Shown here piece by piece: positions 18,079 to 27,370 of a stretch of 64,000 nucleotides of DNA. Each line of letters starts with the position of its first letter. Position 1 is the first letter of the stretch. The notes under the pieces are model-generated. The model ran no database searches. It was not told the DNA's origin and was given only the letters and a program-made list of their open reading frames with translations. A program made the translations under genes and the position numbers. Origin of the DNA: Plebeiibacterium sediminum (GTDB lineage: Bacteria > Bacteroidota > Bacteroidia > Bacteroidales > Marinilabiliaceae); assembly GCF_026013605.1 (NCBI RefSeq), contig NZ_JAPDPJ010000032.1, forward strand, positions 1-64,000, written 5' to 3'.

Positions 18079-19332
18079 CTACTCTTTAGAAAACAAAACT
18101 CCGTTTACTTTAACATTTTCAAGCTGAACCTCAGAATAATCAGTATCCAGAACCTCATTTTTTGCTTGTATATCAAGATCCTTTAATACAAAAGAATGTA
18201 TTGAATCATTTGCATTACCTCTTATTATTCCAACATGCTCACATTGTAATTTACAATTCTCAATTACAATATTCTGAACCATTCCAAAAGGTTTTTCTGA
18301 GGTTCCTTCCATGTTAAAAAACTGCTTCCATGGCCGCATTGTAACTAAATATCTACATCTCCCAGTAATATTCTCAACCCTGATATTCTCATATATTTGA
18401 TATGTATCCGGTCTCATTTTCATATTTAACAAGGTTCTGTCATGATCAATTTTACAGTTACGTATAGTTATATTTTTAGCATGTAAACATTCACTCCCCA
18501 TAGTTAGAGTGGCATGTACAAAACCAAACGTACAATCTTCTATTAATACATTCTCAACAATTCCATTTTCATAAAGTTTGTGAGCAGTTGGTCCCTTACC
18601 TCCTTTGATGGCAATTCCATCATCATTTACAGATATATAACAATTGCGAACAACTACGTCTTTACAAACATCAATATCTACACCATCAGTACTGGGGGCA
18701 GCAACAGGTTGATAGGGTGACCTAATGTCACAACCTTCTATTAAAACGTTTGTACATTGATATAAATGGGTAGTCCAAAAACCAGCATTATGTAATTTTA
18801 CATTTTTGATAAGGACATGATCACAACCCCAAATAAAAACCAATCTAGGCCTGTGAACATCGAGATTCGTTGCCGGTAAATCTTGCTCTTTCCTTAACTT
18901 ACGATAAGCCCAAAACGCTTTCCAATACTCTAATCCATTGCCATCTATTTTTCCAGGTCCGGTAATACTAAAATCATCTATATGATATGCATTGATTAAT
19001 GCTGCGTAATAATAGATGCTCTTACCTTCCATTCGTGAGGGAATCAATGGATAATCATCAATATGATCTGAGCCTTTTAATACAGCCCCTTCTTCTAATT
19101 TTAATGTTGTATTTGGTTTAAAAAATAAAGCTCCGGAATAAAAAACTCCTTTAGGAATCACAATCACTCCACCTCCATTTGCTGAAGCTTGATCTATAAC
19201 ACTTTGAATCTTCAGGGTATTTAATATGGTACTGTCTGCAACAACTCCAAAATCTGTAATTACATAATTTTTAGCATATATCGAGAAACATACAAATATC
19301 CATACAACAGTCATTAAACATTGCTTGATCAT
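18079..19332 (-). CDS. Glycoside hydrolase family 28 protein (polygalacturonase-like)
   Basis: The frame extends up to 19410, but the ATG at 19332 opens into a signal peptide (MIKQCLMTVVWIFVCFSIYA), giving 417 residues; the 26 residues upstream are hydrophilic and untypical. The mature protein is a right-handed beta-helix exported enzyme. GH28 signatures are visible in order: STDGVDID, NDDGIAIKGG (the catalytic Asp pair), TLTMGSE in place of the GHG segment, and LNMKMRP in place of RIK. It should cleave galacturonan or rhamnogalacturonan-type linkages; the exact substrate is not predictable. It is a lone gene, without a SusC/SusD pair nearby. Confidence 0.88.
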   Translation of the reverse strand: MIKQCLMTVVWIFVCFSIYAKNYVITDFGVVADSTILNTLKIQSVIDQASANGGGVIVIPKGVFYSGALFFKPNTTLKLEEGAVLKGSDHIDDYPLIPSRMEGKSIYYYAALINAYHIDDFSITGPGKIDGNGLEYWKAFWAYRKLRKEQDLPATNLDVHRPRLVFIWGCDHVLIKNVKLHNAGFWTTHLYQCTNVLIEGCDIRSPYQPVAAPSTDGVDIDVCKDVVVRNCYISVNDDGIAIKGGKGPTAHKLYENGIVENVLIEDCTFGFVHATLTMGSECLHAKNITIRNCKIDHDRTLLNMKMRPDTYQIYENIRVENITGRCRYLVTMRPWKQFFNMEGTSEKPFGMVQNIVIENCKLQCEHVGIIRGNANDSIHSFVLKDLDIQAKNEVLDTDYSEVQLENVKVNGVLFSKE

Positions 19333-19532
19333 AACAGAAATATCATTTAAGGGTAAATTTTCATAATAACTTTTAGTGTTGTAAAAGTACCATGCAAAAA
19401 ATTCACACACCTAAAAAATCGTTCAAAAACCTGTCAAATCATAGTGAGTTCTGCAATATTTATAGCGTTTGGAATGAGAACTAATGTTTTCTACGAAACA
19501 ATAATAACCACCACTTTTTATCGAAAGACAAT

Positions 19533-20537
19533 TTATTTACAATACAGATCAATCATATCATCAATCCATTTTTCAACTTCTAAATCTACCTCCAATCTAC
19601 CGGGACTTTCCTCAAACCATTTAAGGGTATTTCTAATACCATCAGCAAATGAAATTGTAGCTTTAAATTCTGGTACAAAAGTCTTGATTTTAGAATTATC
19701 GAAAATCACTCCACAAGCTTTATCTCCCAATAGTGTACCCTCCATATCCTTTCCTCCAACTTTTTGCGAAAGTTCACATATCTTTTCTGAAGCAATATGA
19801 ATTAAATTAGGCTTAACGCCAACAACCATTCCTAAAGTCTGATATATTTTATCCCATGTTAAAACTTCATCTGTAGTTATATGAAATGCATGTCCTATGG
19901 ATTGCTGATTTCCCATTAAACCAATTAATCCCTTAGCAAAATCGGCTGCATGTGTAATTACCCATGGGGATAGACCATCACCATGCACAATAATTGGCTT
20001 CCCCTTCTTTATTCTATCAATAACATTGTAGTTTTTCCACGCTCCTATTGGAACAGGTATAACAGTATGATATGTCAATGATGGCCGTACAATAGTCATC
20101 GGAAAATCTTTTTCCCTATATAACTTATGCAATATATCTTCACCTGCTATTTTATCTCTGGAATATTGCCAATGCGGATTTTTTAAGGGAGAGGACTCTG
20201 TAATAATTGGGTAACCTACGGGCTTTTGATAACAAGAAGCCGAACTTATATAAATATACTGGTTGGTAATATTTTTAAATAATTGATAGTCGCGAACAAC
20301 ATCTTCTTCTGTAAAGGCGATAAAATCAACAACTACATCAAACTTTAATCCTTCCAATACCTTTGATACCTGCTTCTGATTATTAATATCGGCAACTAAT
20401 GATATCGCCTCTTTTATCAATCCTTCAGGTTTAACTCCTCCCCGGTTTAATAAATATAACTCCCATCCTTTTTCCAAAGCTAAAGCCGAACACAAATAAG
20501 ATATATTACCTGTTCCTCCAATAAAAAGTGCCTTCAT
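19533..20537 (-). CDS. NAD-dependent epimerase/dehydratase family protein
   Basis: A 334-residue extended short-chain dehydrogenase. The N-terminal Rossmann motif is ALFIGGTGNISY, a GGxGxxS variant of GxxGxxG, and VVDFIAF continues the nucleotide-binding half. The tyrosine region reads ISSASCYQKPVG, with the usual YxxxK replaced by YSRDK near residue 128. The C-terminal part holds a substrate-binding region. The family oxidises or epimerises nucleotide sugars, but this subgroup (no clear UDP-glucose signature) is uncharacterised, so I leave the substrate open. It is followed by a convergent-free gap and reads as a single gene. Confidence 0.8.
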   Translation of the reverse strand: MKALFIGGTGNISYLCSALALEKGWELYLLNRGGVKPEGLIKEAISLVADINNQKQVSKVLEGLKFDVVVDFIAFTEEDVVRDYQLFKNITNQYIYISSASCYQKPVGYPIITESSPLKNPHWQYSRDKIAGEDILHKLYREKDFPMTIVRPSLTYHTVIPVPIGAWKNYNVIDRIKKGKPIIVHGDGLSPWVITHAADFAKGLIGLMGNQQSIGHAFHITTDEVLTWDKIYQTLGMVVGVKPNLIHIASEKICELSQKVGGKDMEGTLLGDKACGVIFDNSKIKTFVPEFKATISFADGIRNTLKWFEESPGRLEVDLEVEKWIDDMIDLYCK

Positions 20538-20664
20538 GTGTTTGTAATGTTTTTTATTGCATTAAATCATCAGTCATAAATAACAATGTATCTTTAAAAA
20601 TACACCATTAATATGATAAAACGTAATGAATTGTAGTCTTTTAAAGTTCTCTTTATTTTAACAC

Positions 20665-20922
20665 TCAACTTTTATCCGAATGAATATTCTTGTAATATTC
20701 ATCTACAATTTCTTTACCTATTTCGTAATCTGCGCTCGAAATATAAATCTTCACAGCTCCAACACCTCCGGCTGAGGCATTCCAGGGAACTAAATTCCCA
20801 ATAAGTTCATCTTTTAAATACGCCTCTATTTCAGCATTTTCCAAAAGTGTTTTTACAATTTCTGCATCTATAGTTTTTCCTGCGAAAATTTCAACAAGGG
20901 TATTTTCTTTATCTGTATTCAT
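20665..20922 (-). CDS. DUF2007 domain protein
   Basis: An 85-residue small soluble protein matching the DUF2007 (putative signal-transducing) pattern: VEIFAGKTIDAEIVKTLLENAEIEAYL, then a central Gly/Ala loop, and a C-terminal VKIYISSADYEIGKEIVDEY. The fold resembles an ACT/PII-like beta-alpha-beta unit; no catalytic residues are seen. The function is not established. It is a single gene. Confidence 0.75.
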   Translation of the reverse strand: MNTDKENTLVEIFAGKTIDAEIVKTLLENAEIEAYLKDELIGNLVPWNASAGGVGAVKIYISSADYEIGKEIVDEYYKNIHSDKS

Positions 20923-21028
20923 AATTCTTTAGTTTTATTAGAATGAGTTTTATAAAGTTAAGCAATGATATGAATTATAAGCAATCATCTTCAAGTTTTA
21001 ATACAACACCATATTCGATCATAAAAGA

Positions 21029-21065
21029 AAAGGGCCACTACACTAATATCATGTAATGGCCCTTT
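21029..21065 (-). terminator. Terminator of the SIMPL-protein gene
   Basis: A 9-bp stem AAAGGGCCA/TGGCCCTTT (21029-21037 with 21057-21065) with a partly paired loop, and T-rich sequence on the minus strand after it. Confidence 0.75.
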
Positions 21066-21083
21066 AATAAAAACTTATATTTT

Positions 21084-21791
21084 TTAATCCAACGTAAACC
21101 TGACTAATATTGAATATTCCAATTGAATTTTTTCAAACTCAATATCAGGAACAGCCATTTTTGCCAAAGATGTGGTTCCTCTAACCATTATATTTGATGC
21201 TGCACCTGTTTCATAACTTTGCATTGCTCTGTAAACTCTATTATTGAGTTCCTGAATATAAATTGCCTTACCTGTGGTTTGACCTATTTCTTTGGTTAGG
21301 GCAATGGCCTTTTGTTTTGCAGCTTTAATAGCCAACACTTTAACTTTTTGTTTATACTCATCAATATCAGAGTGATCTACTTTTTCGATACGGATATTTG
21401 AAATATTAATGGCCTCTAATTCTTGAAAAACGGCTCCTGCAGTTTTAGCATCGCTTACCTTTAACTGATATTCCTTACTTGAATGAATTTCTTTTCCTTT
21501 AATCCAATAATTTTTAAAATTACTGGCCATATCTTTCACGGATAAATCTTTGGATATATCTATGCCAATACCCTCCAACTTTTTTATCATTTGCTTTTCA
21601 AGATCTTCAAGATTATCTTTTCCTTTTAAATCTTTTTCATCAATAAAGATTTTCAGATAAATTTCGTTGGGTACCACTTCTAATTCTGCCTTACCTGTTA
21701 CTTCAATATAATTTTGATCAATAAAATTTTTATTCTGAGCAAAACTATTCAGGCTTATAAGTGCAAATAATATTAATACAATTTTTTTCAT
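21084..21791 (-). CDS. SIMPL (DUF541) domain periplasmic protein
   Basis: A 235-residue protein with a signal peptide (MKKIVLILFALISLNSFAQ) followed by a SIMPL/DUF541 domain starting ITVTGKAELEVVPNEIYL-like (YIEVTGKAELEVVPNE, about residues 28-43). The conserved AIKAAKQKAIALTKEIGQTTGKAI helix lies near 150-175. Members are exported proteins of unclear role, in some bacteria linked to oxidative stress. It follows the hydrolase gene by 45 bp and likely shares its transcript. Confidence 0.85.
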   Translation of the reverse strand: MKKIVLILFALISLNSFAQNKNFIDQNYIEVTGKAELEVVPNEIYLKIFIDEKDLKGKDNLEDLEKQMIKKLEGIGIDISKDLSVKDMASNFKNYWIKGKEIHSSKEYQLKVSDAKTAGAVFQELEAINISNIRIEKVDHSDIDEYKQKVKVLAIKAAKQKAIALTKEIGQTTGKAIYIQELNNRVYRAMQSYETGAASNIMVRGTTSLAKMAVPDIEFEKIQLEYSILVRFTLD

Positions 21792-21836
21792 AAATAATTA
21801 ATTTTAATGGATTTTTGACAGGAGATTTTGGGTATT

Positions 21837-22886
21837 TCATTCGTTTACATGAATTAACTCTAATGCCTGTGGAATTTGTTCATGTCCTCCCTCAAAGATA
21901 AATAAACTGATATTTTGAAATTTTCTCTTTAAGTGAACTTTTCTATCAAATAGCATTCCATTATTATCACCATCAGGATTAATTCTTTTTGTCACAAGAT
22001 CGATGATTTCCTTTTCTGTAACGAGACTACTATCCGATATCGCATGCTTCATTATTGAATCCATATTTATAGTCTGATACTTTAATTCTCCAACCAACCT
22101 ATTATACATATTGATTGAATGAGTAATAGGAACAGAACCTGTATATCCATCATGAATTCCTTCATAAATATATAATTGAGACCCTTTTCTTAATTTCTGA
22201 GGGAATGGTTGAAAAAGAGGGGAACGCTTAATTGCTTCATCCTGATCAAAAACATTATGGCGAGATACTGAATTTATTATATCATTTGCATATTTCTGAT
22301 TTCTTCCTACCGATTCCCAATACCAGGCTTCAAGGTCTGAAATTGGTGCCCAGGCCGAAAAAGATTTTACAGGATATTTGACATTCATAAAGGCTGCTAA
22401 TGTTGCAAATCCTCCACCTGAAACACCTACAATATGAACTTCATCCCGATCAACATTCATGTTCTTTAATGCATATTGAATGGCATCTTCAATATCAGAG
22501 AGAACCACTTCACTGCCGGTAGCTTCATAAGTGCGATTAGGACCTCTAAAGTTTGGATGAATATAATTCCAGTTCTTTTCTAAAACCTTTCTTGCCAAAG
22601 GATCTTTTTGAGTATAGTCCCCACTCCAGGTATGAAGACTCACAATTAAAGGTTTTGCTTTTGAACCACTAGTTCCATACACATACGCCTTTTGTATTTG
22701 ATCATCAGCAGAAGATTTTATATCAACCACTTTAAATTCACTACTCCATTTTATAGATCTGGTATCATCAAATTGAATTACTTTTAATGAATCTTTTGTA
22801 TCCATTTGAGCGTTCAACTGCAATACTAAACTTACAAGTAATAGCAATAACGATATAAACTTTAGTTTAAGAGAATATTTATGCAT
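21837..22886 (-). CDS. Exported alpha/beta hydrolase (prolyl-oligopeptidase-like)
   Basis: A 349-residue protein with a signal peptide at residues 1-26. The alpha/beta-hydrolase fold shows the nucleophile elbow HIVGVSGGGFAT (Ser near 150), an acidic residue in YEGIHDGYTGS near 244, and the His in FEGGHEQ near 338. So a Ser-Asp-His triad is present. There is no beta-propeller, so it is a single-domain peptidase/esterase of the S9/DUF-type. The substrate is unknown. It lies 89 bp after the octaheme cytochrome gene and has a possible promoter of its own (22929-22936). Confidence 0.82.
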   Translation of the reverse strand: MHKYSLKLKFISLLLLLVSLVLQLNAQMDTKDSLKVIQFDDTRSIKWSSEFKVVDIKSSADDQIQKAYVYGTSGSKAKPLIVSLHTWSGDYTQKDPLARKVLEKNWNYIHPNFRGPNRTYEATGSEVVLSDIEDAIQYALKNMNVDRDEVHIVGVSGGGFATLAAFMNVKYPVKSFSAWAPISDLEAWYWESVGRNQKYANDIINSVSRHNVFDQDEAIKRSPLFQPFPQKLRKGSQLYIYEGIHDGYTGSVPITHSINMYNRLVGELKYQTINMDSIMKHAISDSSLVTEKEIIDLVTKRINPDGDNNGMLFDRKVHLKRKFQNISLFIFEGGHEQIPQALELIHVNE

Positions 22887-22928
22887 GATTCTTTATGCTT
22901 GACCAATGAGTTTTATAATTATGTTTTT

Positions 22929-22936
22929 CAAAACTA
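22929..22936 (-). promoter_or_regulatory. Possible -7 box before the hydrolase gene
   Basis: TAGTTTTG on the minus strand matches TAnnTTTG, with the predicted start about 36 nt before the ATG at 22886. No good -33 element stands at the right distance, so support is weak. Confidence 0.35.
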
Positions 22937-22975
22937 ATCATTTTAAATCTCAACCTAATCATTTAGCTGCTTTTA

Positions 22976-25267
22976 TCATTTTAATAATGCCTCTAACTGT
23001 TCCCTATCTTGTAGATCTGGAAACTTTTGAAGTATTGTTTGTGCTATACTCTTTACTTTGTTTGATTGCTGATATTTAACGTAAAGATTTAACAATGCAA
23101 CATAATAATTGCTATCACCTGAACTGATTTGAATAGAACGTTTTAAGTACTCTTCTGCTTTGCTAAAATTCTGTTTAAAATCAAACATCATAGCCGTATT
23201 GTATGCAATCCTCGCATTATCAGGTGCATACTTAGCTGCTTTAACCAACATTTCCAAAGATTGATCATATTGCTTTCTGTCTGACAAAAACAAAGCATAC
23301 GAAAACAGCGTATTACCATCTTCAGGATAAAAGGATAAGTAATCCTTAAACATCTTTTCTGCTTTATTATACTGCTGTTGATTGTAGTATAAAATTGCCA
23401 AATTTACTTTTACTGGATGCAACAAGCTATCTTGCTGTAATGCTTTTTCATAAAACTCCTGCGCCTTTGGGATATTATTGGCATTATAATAATAGTTAGC
23501 CAGATTAAATTTACCGGTAGGAAAATCTGCATTGTACTCCATCATAGCTAAATACTCTTTATTAGCTTTTTGAAAAGCTTCCTTATACTTTTGTGGTATT
23601 TGATTGGGATCAATAGAGCTTAACTTGTTGGCACTTTCTATTCTTATTGCTGCAGTTTGATCTGTCAGTAATCCCAATATAATTTTGAAAACATCATCAT
23701 CAGTAATATTGAGATTATGCAGCGCGTTATACCGTATGTGCCCATTAGAATTTCCTATAGCATCAAGTAATATATCCTTACTTCTATCCGGGTAATACAT
23801 TCCTAAATATTGAAGAGTTGTAGCACGCACTATTTCCGGATATGTTTCATCCCTATAAATTCGTACCAGATCAGTAAAACCATTATCGCTAGCCGATTCT
23901 GCCTCGTGAAATGCAATACCATATTGATATGGGCGCCCTATCCCATGCCATTTATTAACATATTGAATGGCCCAATCAACAGATTTATCAGCATGACATT
24001 GGTTACATGCATTTGGCGTTCCAAGAGTCTTTGTTAAATCCGGTCGAGGAATACGCATACTGTGATCATTTCTGTAATCTACACCCATATAAAATTGCGC
24101 GGGCATATGACAATTGATACAACGGGTACCTTCGCCTACTTCAAATTTTACACCATCAGTAGCAATTACAGCCTCTCCGCTCTCTCCTGCCGATTTATGA
24201 AAATGGTGATTATAGGTATCATAATCGTCAGCTCTGTGACATTGCGTACACAAGCGATTATCCTCATAAAGACGCTTCGTGCTGTGCACATTATGACAAT
24301 CATTACATTTAACATCACGCATATACATTTTACTCTGCGTAAACGATGCATAAACGTAATCTTCATCTAATATCTGTCCATCAATATGATACGATTCTCC
24401 GGATGGCAAATTAGGTATGGTATGATTATAAATATCTGCATGATGAATAAAATCCCCGATGGAAGATCTTCGTGAATGACATCTGACACACAAATCAACA
24501 TACTCCTTATTATCAATTCCACTGGTTTTAACAACTAAGCCGTAATTATCAGCCTCACTCCTTGCATACTCAGCTTTAGCTGCCCATTTTAAATGATTTG
24601 ATGCCGGACCATGACAAGTTTCGCAACTAACATCTATTTCACTGTAGGTAGTATGATAACTATCTGTATTAATATCATATCCTTTTTTAACATGAGTTGA
24701 ATGACAGTCAGCGCACATTCCATTCCAATTTTGAGCCTGATTGGACCAGTGCAGCCAATTATTATATTCAATGCTTCCATCTTTATATAATTCCTGAGCC
24801 ATATGATACCATCTATGATCTTTAGAATCCCATGTAATTGGAAGTGTTTGTAATCTTCCTTTATCAAACTCAACTAAATACTGTTGTAAAGGATAATATC
24901 CAAAAACGAACTTTACTTCAAACTCTTGCAATTTCCCGGTTTCTCCATCAGTTAAAACAAAGAATTTTCCATCGCGTTTATACATTTCATGAGTAAGTCC
25001 GTTGTATTGAATACTTTGATTATTAAAATCTCCTAAAACAGTAGAACCATTTGCATGATCCATCGCTTTATCATGATCTGAACCCACCCAATCGTTATAT
25101 TCATTCAAATGACACTCAATACATTTTTCTCGTCCTACATAATGAGCCTCCAGAGAATCATCTGCAACATCTGAATATATATGAAGAAACATATACAACG
25201 GAATAGAAACAATGGCAACAAGCATTGCAATCAAACTAATTCGCTCCATTTTCTTTTTATTCTTCAT
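22976..25267 (-). CDS. Membrane-anchored octaheme c-type cytochrome with TPR domain
   Basis: A 763-residue protein. Residues 9-30 form an uncleaved N-terminal anchor and the rest is periplasmic. Eight CxxCH heme-c sites occur between residues 49 and about 424: CIECH, CADCH, CETCH, CVRCH, CNDCH, CTQCH, CINCH and CNQCH. No CxxCK catalytic site is present. HEAT-like helices follow (about 470-560), then five or so tetratricopeptide repeats (about 575-760). The ATG overlaps the Rieske stop (TAATG), and cytochrome b precedes the Rieske gene. This places it as the electron acceptor, the cytochrome c1 counterpart, of a bc-type complex. Alternatively it could be a multiheme reductase fed by that complex. 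The TPR part probably mediates protein contacts. Confidence 0.88.
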   Translation of the reverse strand: MKNKKKMERISLIAMLVAIVSIPLYMFLHIYSDVADDSLEAHYVGREKCIECHLNEYNDWVGSDHDKAMDHANGSTVLGDFNNQSIQYNGLTHEMYKRDGKFFVLTDGETGKLQEFEVKFVFGYYPLQQYLVEFDKGRLQTLPITWDSKDHRWYHMAQELYKDGSIEYNNWLHWSNQAQNWNGMCADCHSTHVKKGYDINTDSYHTTYSEIDVSCETCHGPASNHLKWAAKAEYARSEADNYGLVVKTSGIDNKEYVDLCVRCHSRRSSIGDFIHHADIYNHTIPNLPSGESYHIDGQILDEDYVYASFTQSKMYMRDVKCNDCHNVHSTKRLYEDNRLCTQCHRADDYDTYNHHFHKSAGESGEAVIATDGVKFEVGEGTRCINCHMPAQFYMGVDYRNDHSMRIPRPDLTKTLGTPNACNQCHADKSVDWAIQYVNKWHGIGRPYQYGIAFHEAESASDNGFTDLVRIYRDETYPEIVRATTLQYLGMYYPDRSKDILLDAIGNSNGHIRYNALHNLNITDDDVFKIILGLLTDQTAAIRIESANKLSSIDPNQIPQKYKEAFQKANKEYLAMMEYNADFPTGKFNLANYYYNANNIPKAQEFYEKALQQDSLLHPVKVNLAILYYNQQQYNKAEKMFKDYLSFYPEDGNTLFSYALFLSDRKQYDQSLEMLVKAAKYAPDNARIAYNTAMMFDFKQNFSKAEEYLKRSIQISSGDSNYYVALLNLYVKYQQSNKVKSIAQTILQKFPDLQDREQLEALLK

Positions 25268-25728
25268 TATATATAAGTTAACTGAGATTTATCAAATGTT
25301 GTACGGGTTGTCGCTTTAGTAATATCAACCCATAGCTCATTGTTTTTTACTATAATTGGATATGTGTCCAGTGGTCTGGTTGCTGGAGAGGATATTACAT
25401 CACCAAACTCATTAAATTGAGATGCATGACAAGGACAGTTAAAACCTCCTGTATTTGAATTTATATTTACTACACACCCTAAATGGGTACACTTTACAGA
25501 AAAGGCCATAAACCCACCATCTTTAAAACGTCGTAAATAAAAATGATTGGTAACAAAAGGATATGTTTTATTATTCATAAACAATTCAGCATTCCCTACA
25601 GAAATAAGCTTTTCCTCTTCTGTTAATGGTGTTTTTGTACTAATTCCATTTTTAATTAGAAAAAAAGCTTCGATTGAAACAACGGCAGCAATTAACCTCT
25701 TTATAAATTTCCTTCTATTCAGATTCAT
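25267..25728 (-). CDS. Rieske 2Fe-2S protein of a cytochrome bc complex
   Basis: A 153-residue protein. The N-terminus has a twin-arginine motif (NRRKFIKRL) and one hydrophobic anchor (about residues 10-26), as usual for Rieske subunits exported by Tat and kept as a membrane anchor. The cluster ligands are in CTHLGC (near 80) and CPCHASQF (near 98). The second box is followed by GDVISSPATRPLDTYP, a typical proline loop. It takes one electron from quinol at the Qo site and passes it to the c-type partner. It lies 16 bp after cytochrome b and overlaps the octaheme gene by one base, so the three are one operon. Confidence 0.93.
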   Translation of the reverse strand: MNLNRRKFIKRLIAAVVSIEAFFLIKNGISTKTPLTEEEKLISVGNAELFMNNKTYPFVTNHFYLRRFKDGGFMAFSVKCTHLGCVVNINSNTGGFNCPCHASQFNEFGDVISSPATRPLDTYPIIVKNNELWVDITKATTRTTFDKSQLTYI

Positions 25729-25744
25729 CGTTTGATCTATCTAA

Positions 25745-27031
25745 TTAAAACACAAGTAACATTCCTTTTCCTCTAAGCAAAAGTGAAATCATTAACATGG
25801 TAATATATGAGCTTACTAAAATGGTTGTTAGTGACATTATTACTTCAGTATTTGAACTCTTTCCCTTTTTATAAATAAGAGTTAAATAAGCACTAACTGG
25901 TAAAACATACAATAAAAACGGAAAAACTCCTGTACTTATCCAAGAAGGATAAGTACTCAACCATATCTCGAAATGCAAAAAATGCTCAAATAAATAAATC
26001 AATATAAAAGTAAAAGCAACCGACAACAAAGCAGATTGAATAACCAAGCTTTTACCTTTTTCTGAGTTAAACCATACGCCGATATTTAAATCTTTATAAT
26101 TAAAATAAGGCAGATAAATAAAGAACACTCCAATACCAATCGGTATTATTACAGCACTAAAAATAGGATGTACATGCAATAACAATTCCTGAGCACCCAG
26201 AAAGTACCAAGGAGCTTTTGTTGGATTTGGACTTTTTAGTGGATTTGCTTCATCCAATAATGGAGCATTATAAAATACTGACACTATAAATATAATAGCT
26301 ATTACAATAGAAGCTACCATCATTTCTTTAACTACTAAATTTGGCAATACATTAACTCTCTTTTTATGCTCATTTTTAGGTAAAGCCACTCCTCCCGCAT
26401 TACGAACCAACCAAAAGTGTATACTCATTAATACCACAAAAACTAATGGAATAACACCTGTATGTAAGTTGTAAAAATTAAGTAATGTATTTCCATTTAT
26501 AACATCACCACTTCTTATATACTGCGCAATATGAACACCAATAAATGGAAAATATTCTATAACACGTGTAATTACAGTTACTGCCCAAAATGATAATTGA
26601 TCCCACGGCAATAAATAACCTGTAAAACTTGAAAATAAAACCAGAAATAGTAAAATCAAGCCATAAATCCAGTTTTTGGCTCTACGTTGAAATATAGATT
26701 GAGTGTAATAGACTCTTATCAGATGTAGAAACGAAACTACCACCAAAAGCATTCCTGACAAATGATGAATATTACGAATAAACTGTCCAAATATGGAGTG
26801 ATTTTGTAATTCTACAATGGATTCGTAAGCATGCTCAACTGTGGGGATATATGAAAATCTTAAAATTATTCCACTAATAAACAGAATAACAAATAACAAA
26901 GCACTAATCCCTCCTAAACCAAAGGTTCTGGTAAATTTAATTGCTCTTTTATCAATTCGCATCGGATGCAAATGAAGAATAAAATTTTCAATAGAAGAAC
27001 GAACTCTATTTTGGGGACCTTTATGTGTCAT
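25745..27031 (-). CDS. Cytochrome b subunit of a bc-type complex
   Basis: A 428-residue membrane protein combining the cytochrome b N-terminal (four helices, two hemes) and C-terminal halves in one chain. Heme ligand pairs are visible: IHHLSGMLL...FLHLIRV, with two His 14 apart, and LHTGVIPLVF...SIHFWLV, with two His 15 apart. The 15-residue spacing is that of b6f and Firmicutes-type b, not mitochondrial b (14). The quinol-site motif is APWYFLGAQELL in place of PEWY. It oxidises a quinol and pumps protons by the Q cycle. It is the first gene of the operon with the Rieske protein and octaheme c. Confidence 0.93.
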   Translation of the reverse strand: MTHKGPQNRVRSSIENFILHLHPMRIDKRAIKFTRTFGLGGISALLFVILFISGIILRFSYIPTVEHAYESIVELQNHSIFGQFIRNIHHLSGMLLVVVSFLHLIRVYYTQSIFQRRAKNWIYGLILLFLVLFSSFTGYLLPWDQLSFWAVTVITRVIEYFPFIGVHIAQYIRSGDVINGNTLLNFYNLHTGVIPLVFVVLMSIHFWLVRNAGGVALPKNEHKKRVNVLPNLVVKEMMVASIVIAIIFIVSVFYNAPLLDEANPLKSPNPTKAPWYFLGAQELLLHVHPIFSAVIIPIGIGVFFIYLPYFNYKDLNIGVWFNSEKGKSLVIQSALLSVAFTFILIYLFEHFLHFEIWLSTYPSWISTGVFPFLLYVLPVSAYLTLIYKKGKSSNTEVIMSLTTILVSSYITMLMISLLLRGKGMLLVF

Positions 27032-27370
27032 TTAAAAATAATAGCTACTGATAATTAATTACAAATTAATTATAAAAACATTTGATTCCGGAACAAAACC
27101 ATTAACGTTCCTGCTATTTAAAATGATTTCGAATAACAGTTTACTCAAATATATTTTAATTCGTATGTCAATATAATTAAGCAAACAAAGAAAGCAACAT
27201 CAGAAAACAATAACTTGTCCCTCAGTACAATTATTTTGTCATTTGTTCAGACTGCTATCAATAAAACGACTAGAAAGGGGTTATAGGTGCAAAATAGAAT
27301 TTTATATCATAAAAAAAGTCCGATAAATCTCATTTGACTTATCGGACTTTAATATACAATAATGTTTAAC
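27032..27370. other. Intergenic region upstream of the bc operon
   Basis: 339 bp without a gene. It contains the operon upstream region and, at 27312-27350, the terminator of the next minus-strand gene. No consensus TAnnTTTG box was found in the part next to cytochrome b. Confidence 0.4.
27312..27350 (-). terminator. Terminator of the 603-residue protein gene
   Basis: A 12-bp perfect stem (27315-27326 with 27339-27350) is followed by seven T on the minus strand, 21 bp after the stop codon. Confidence 0.88.
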
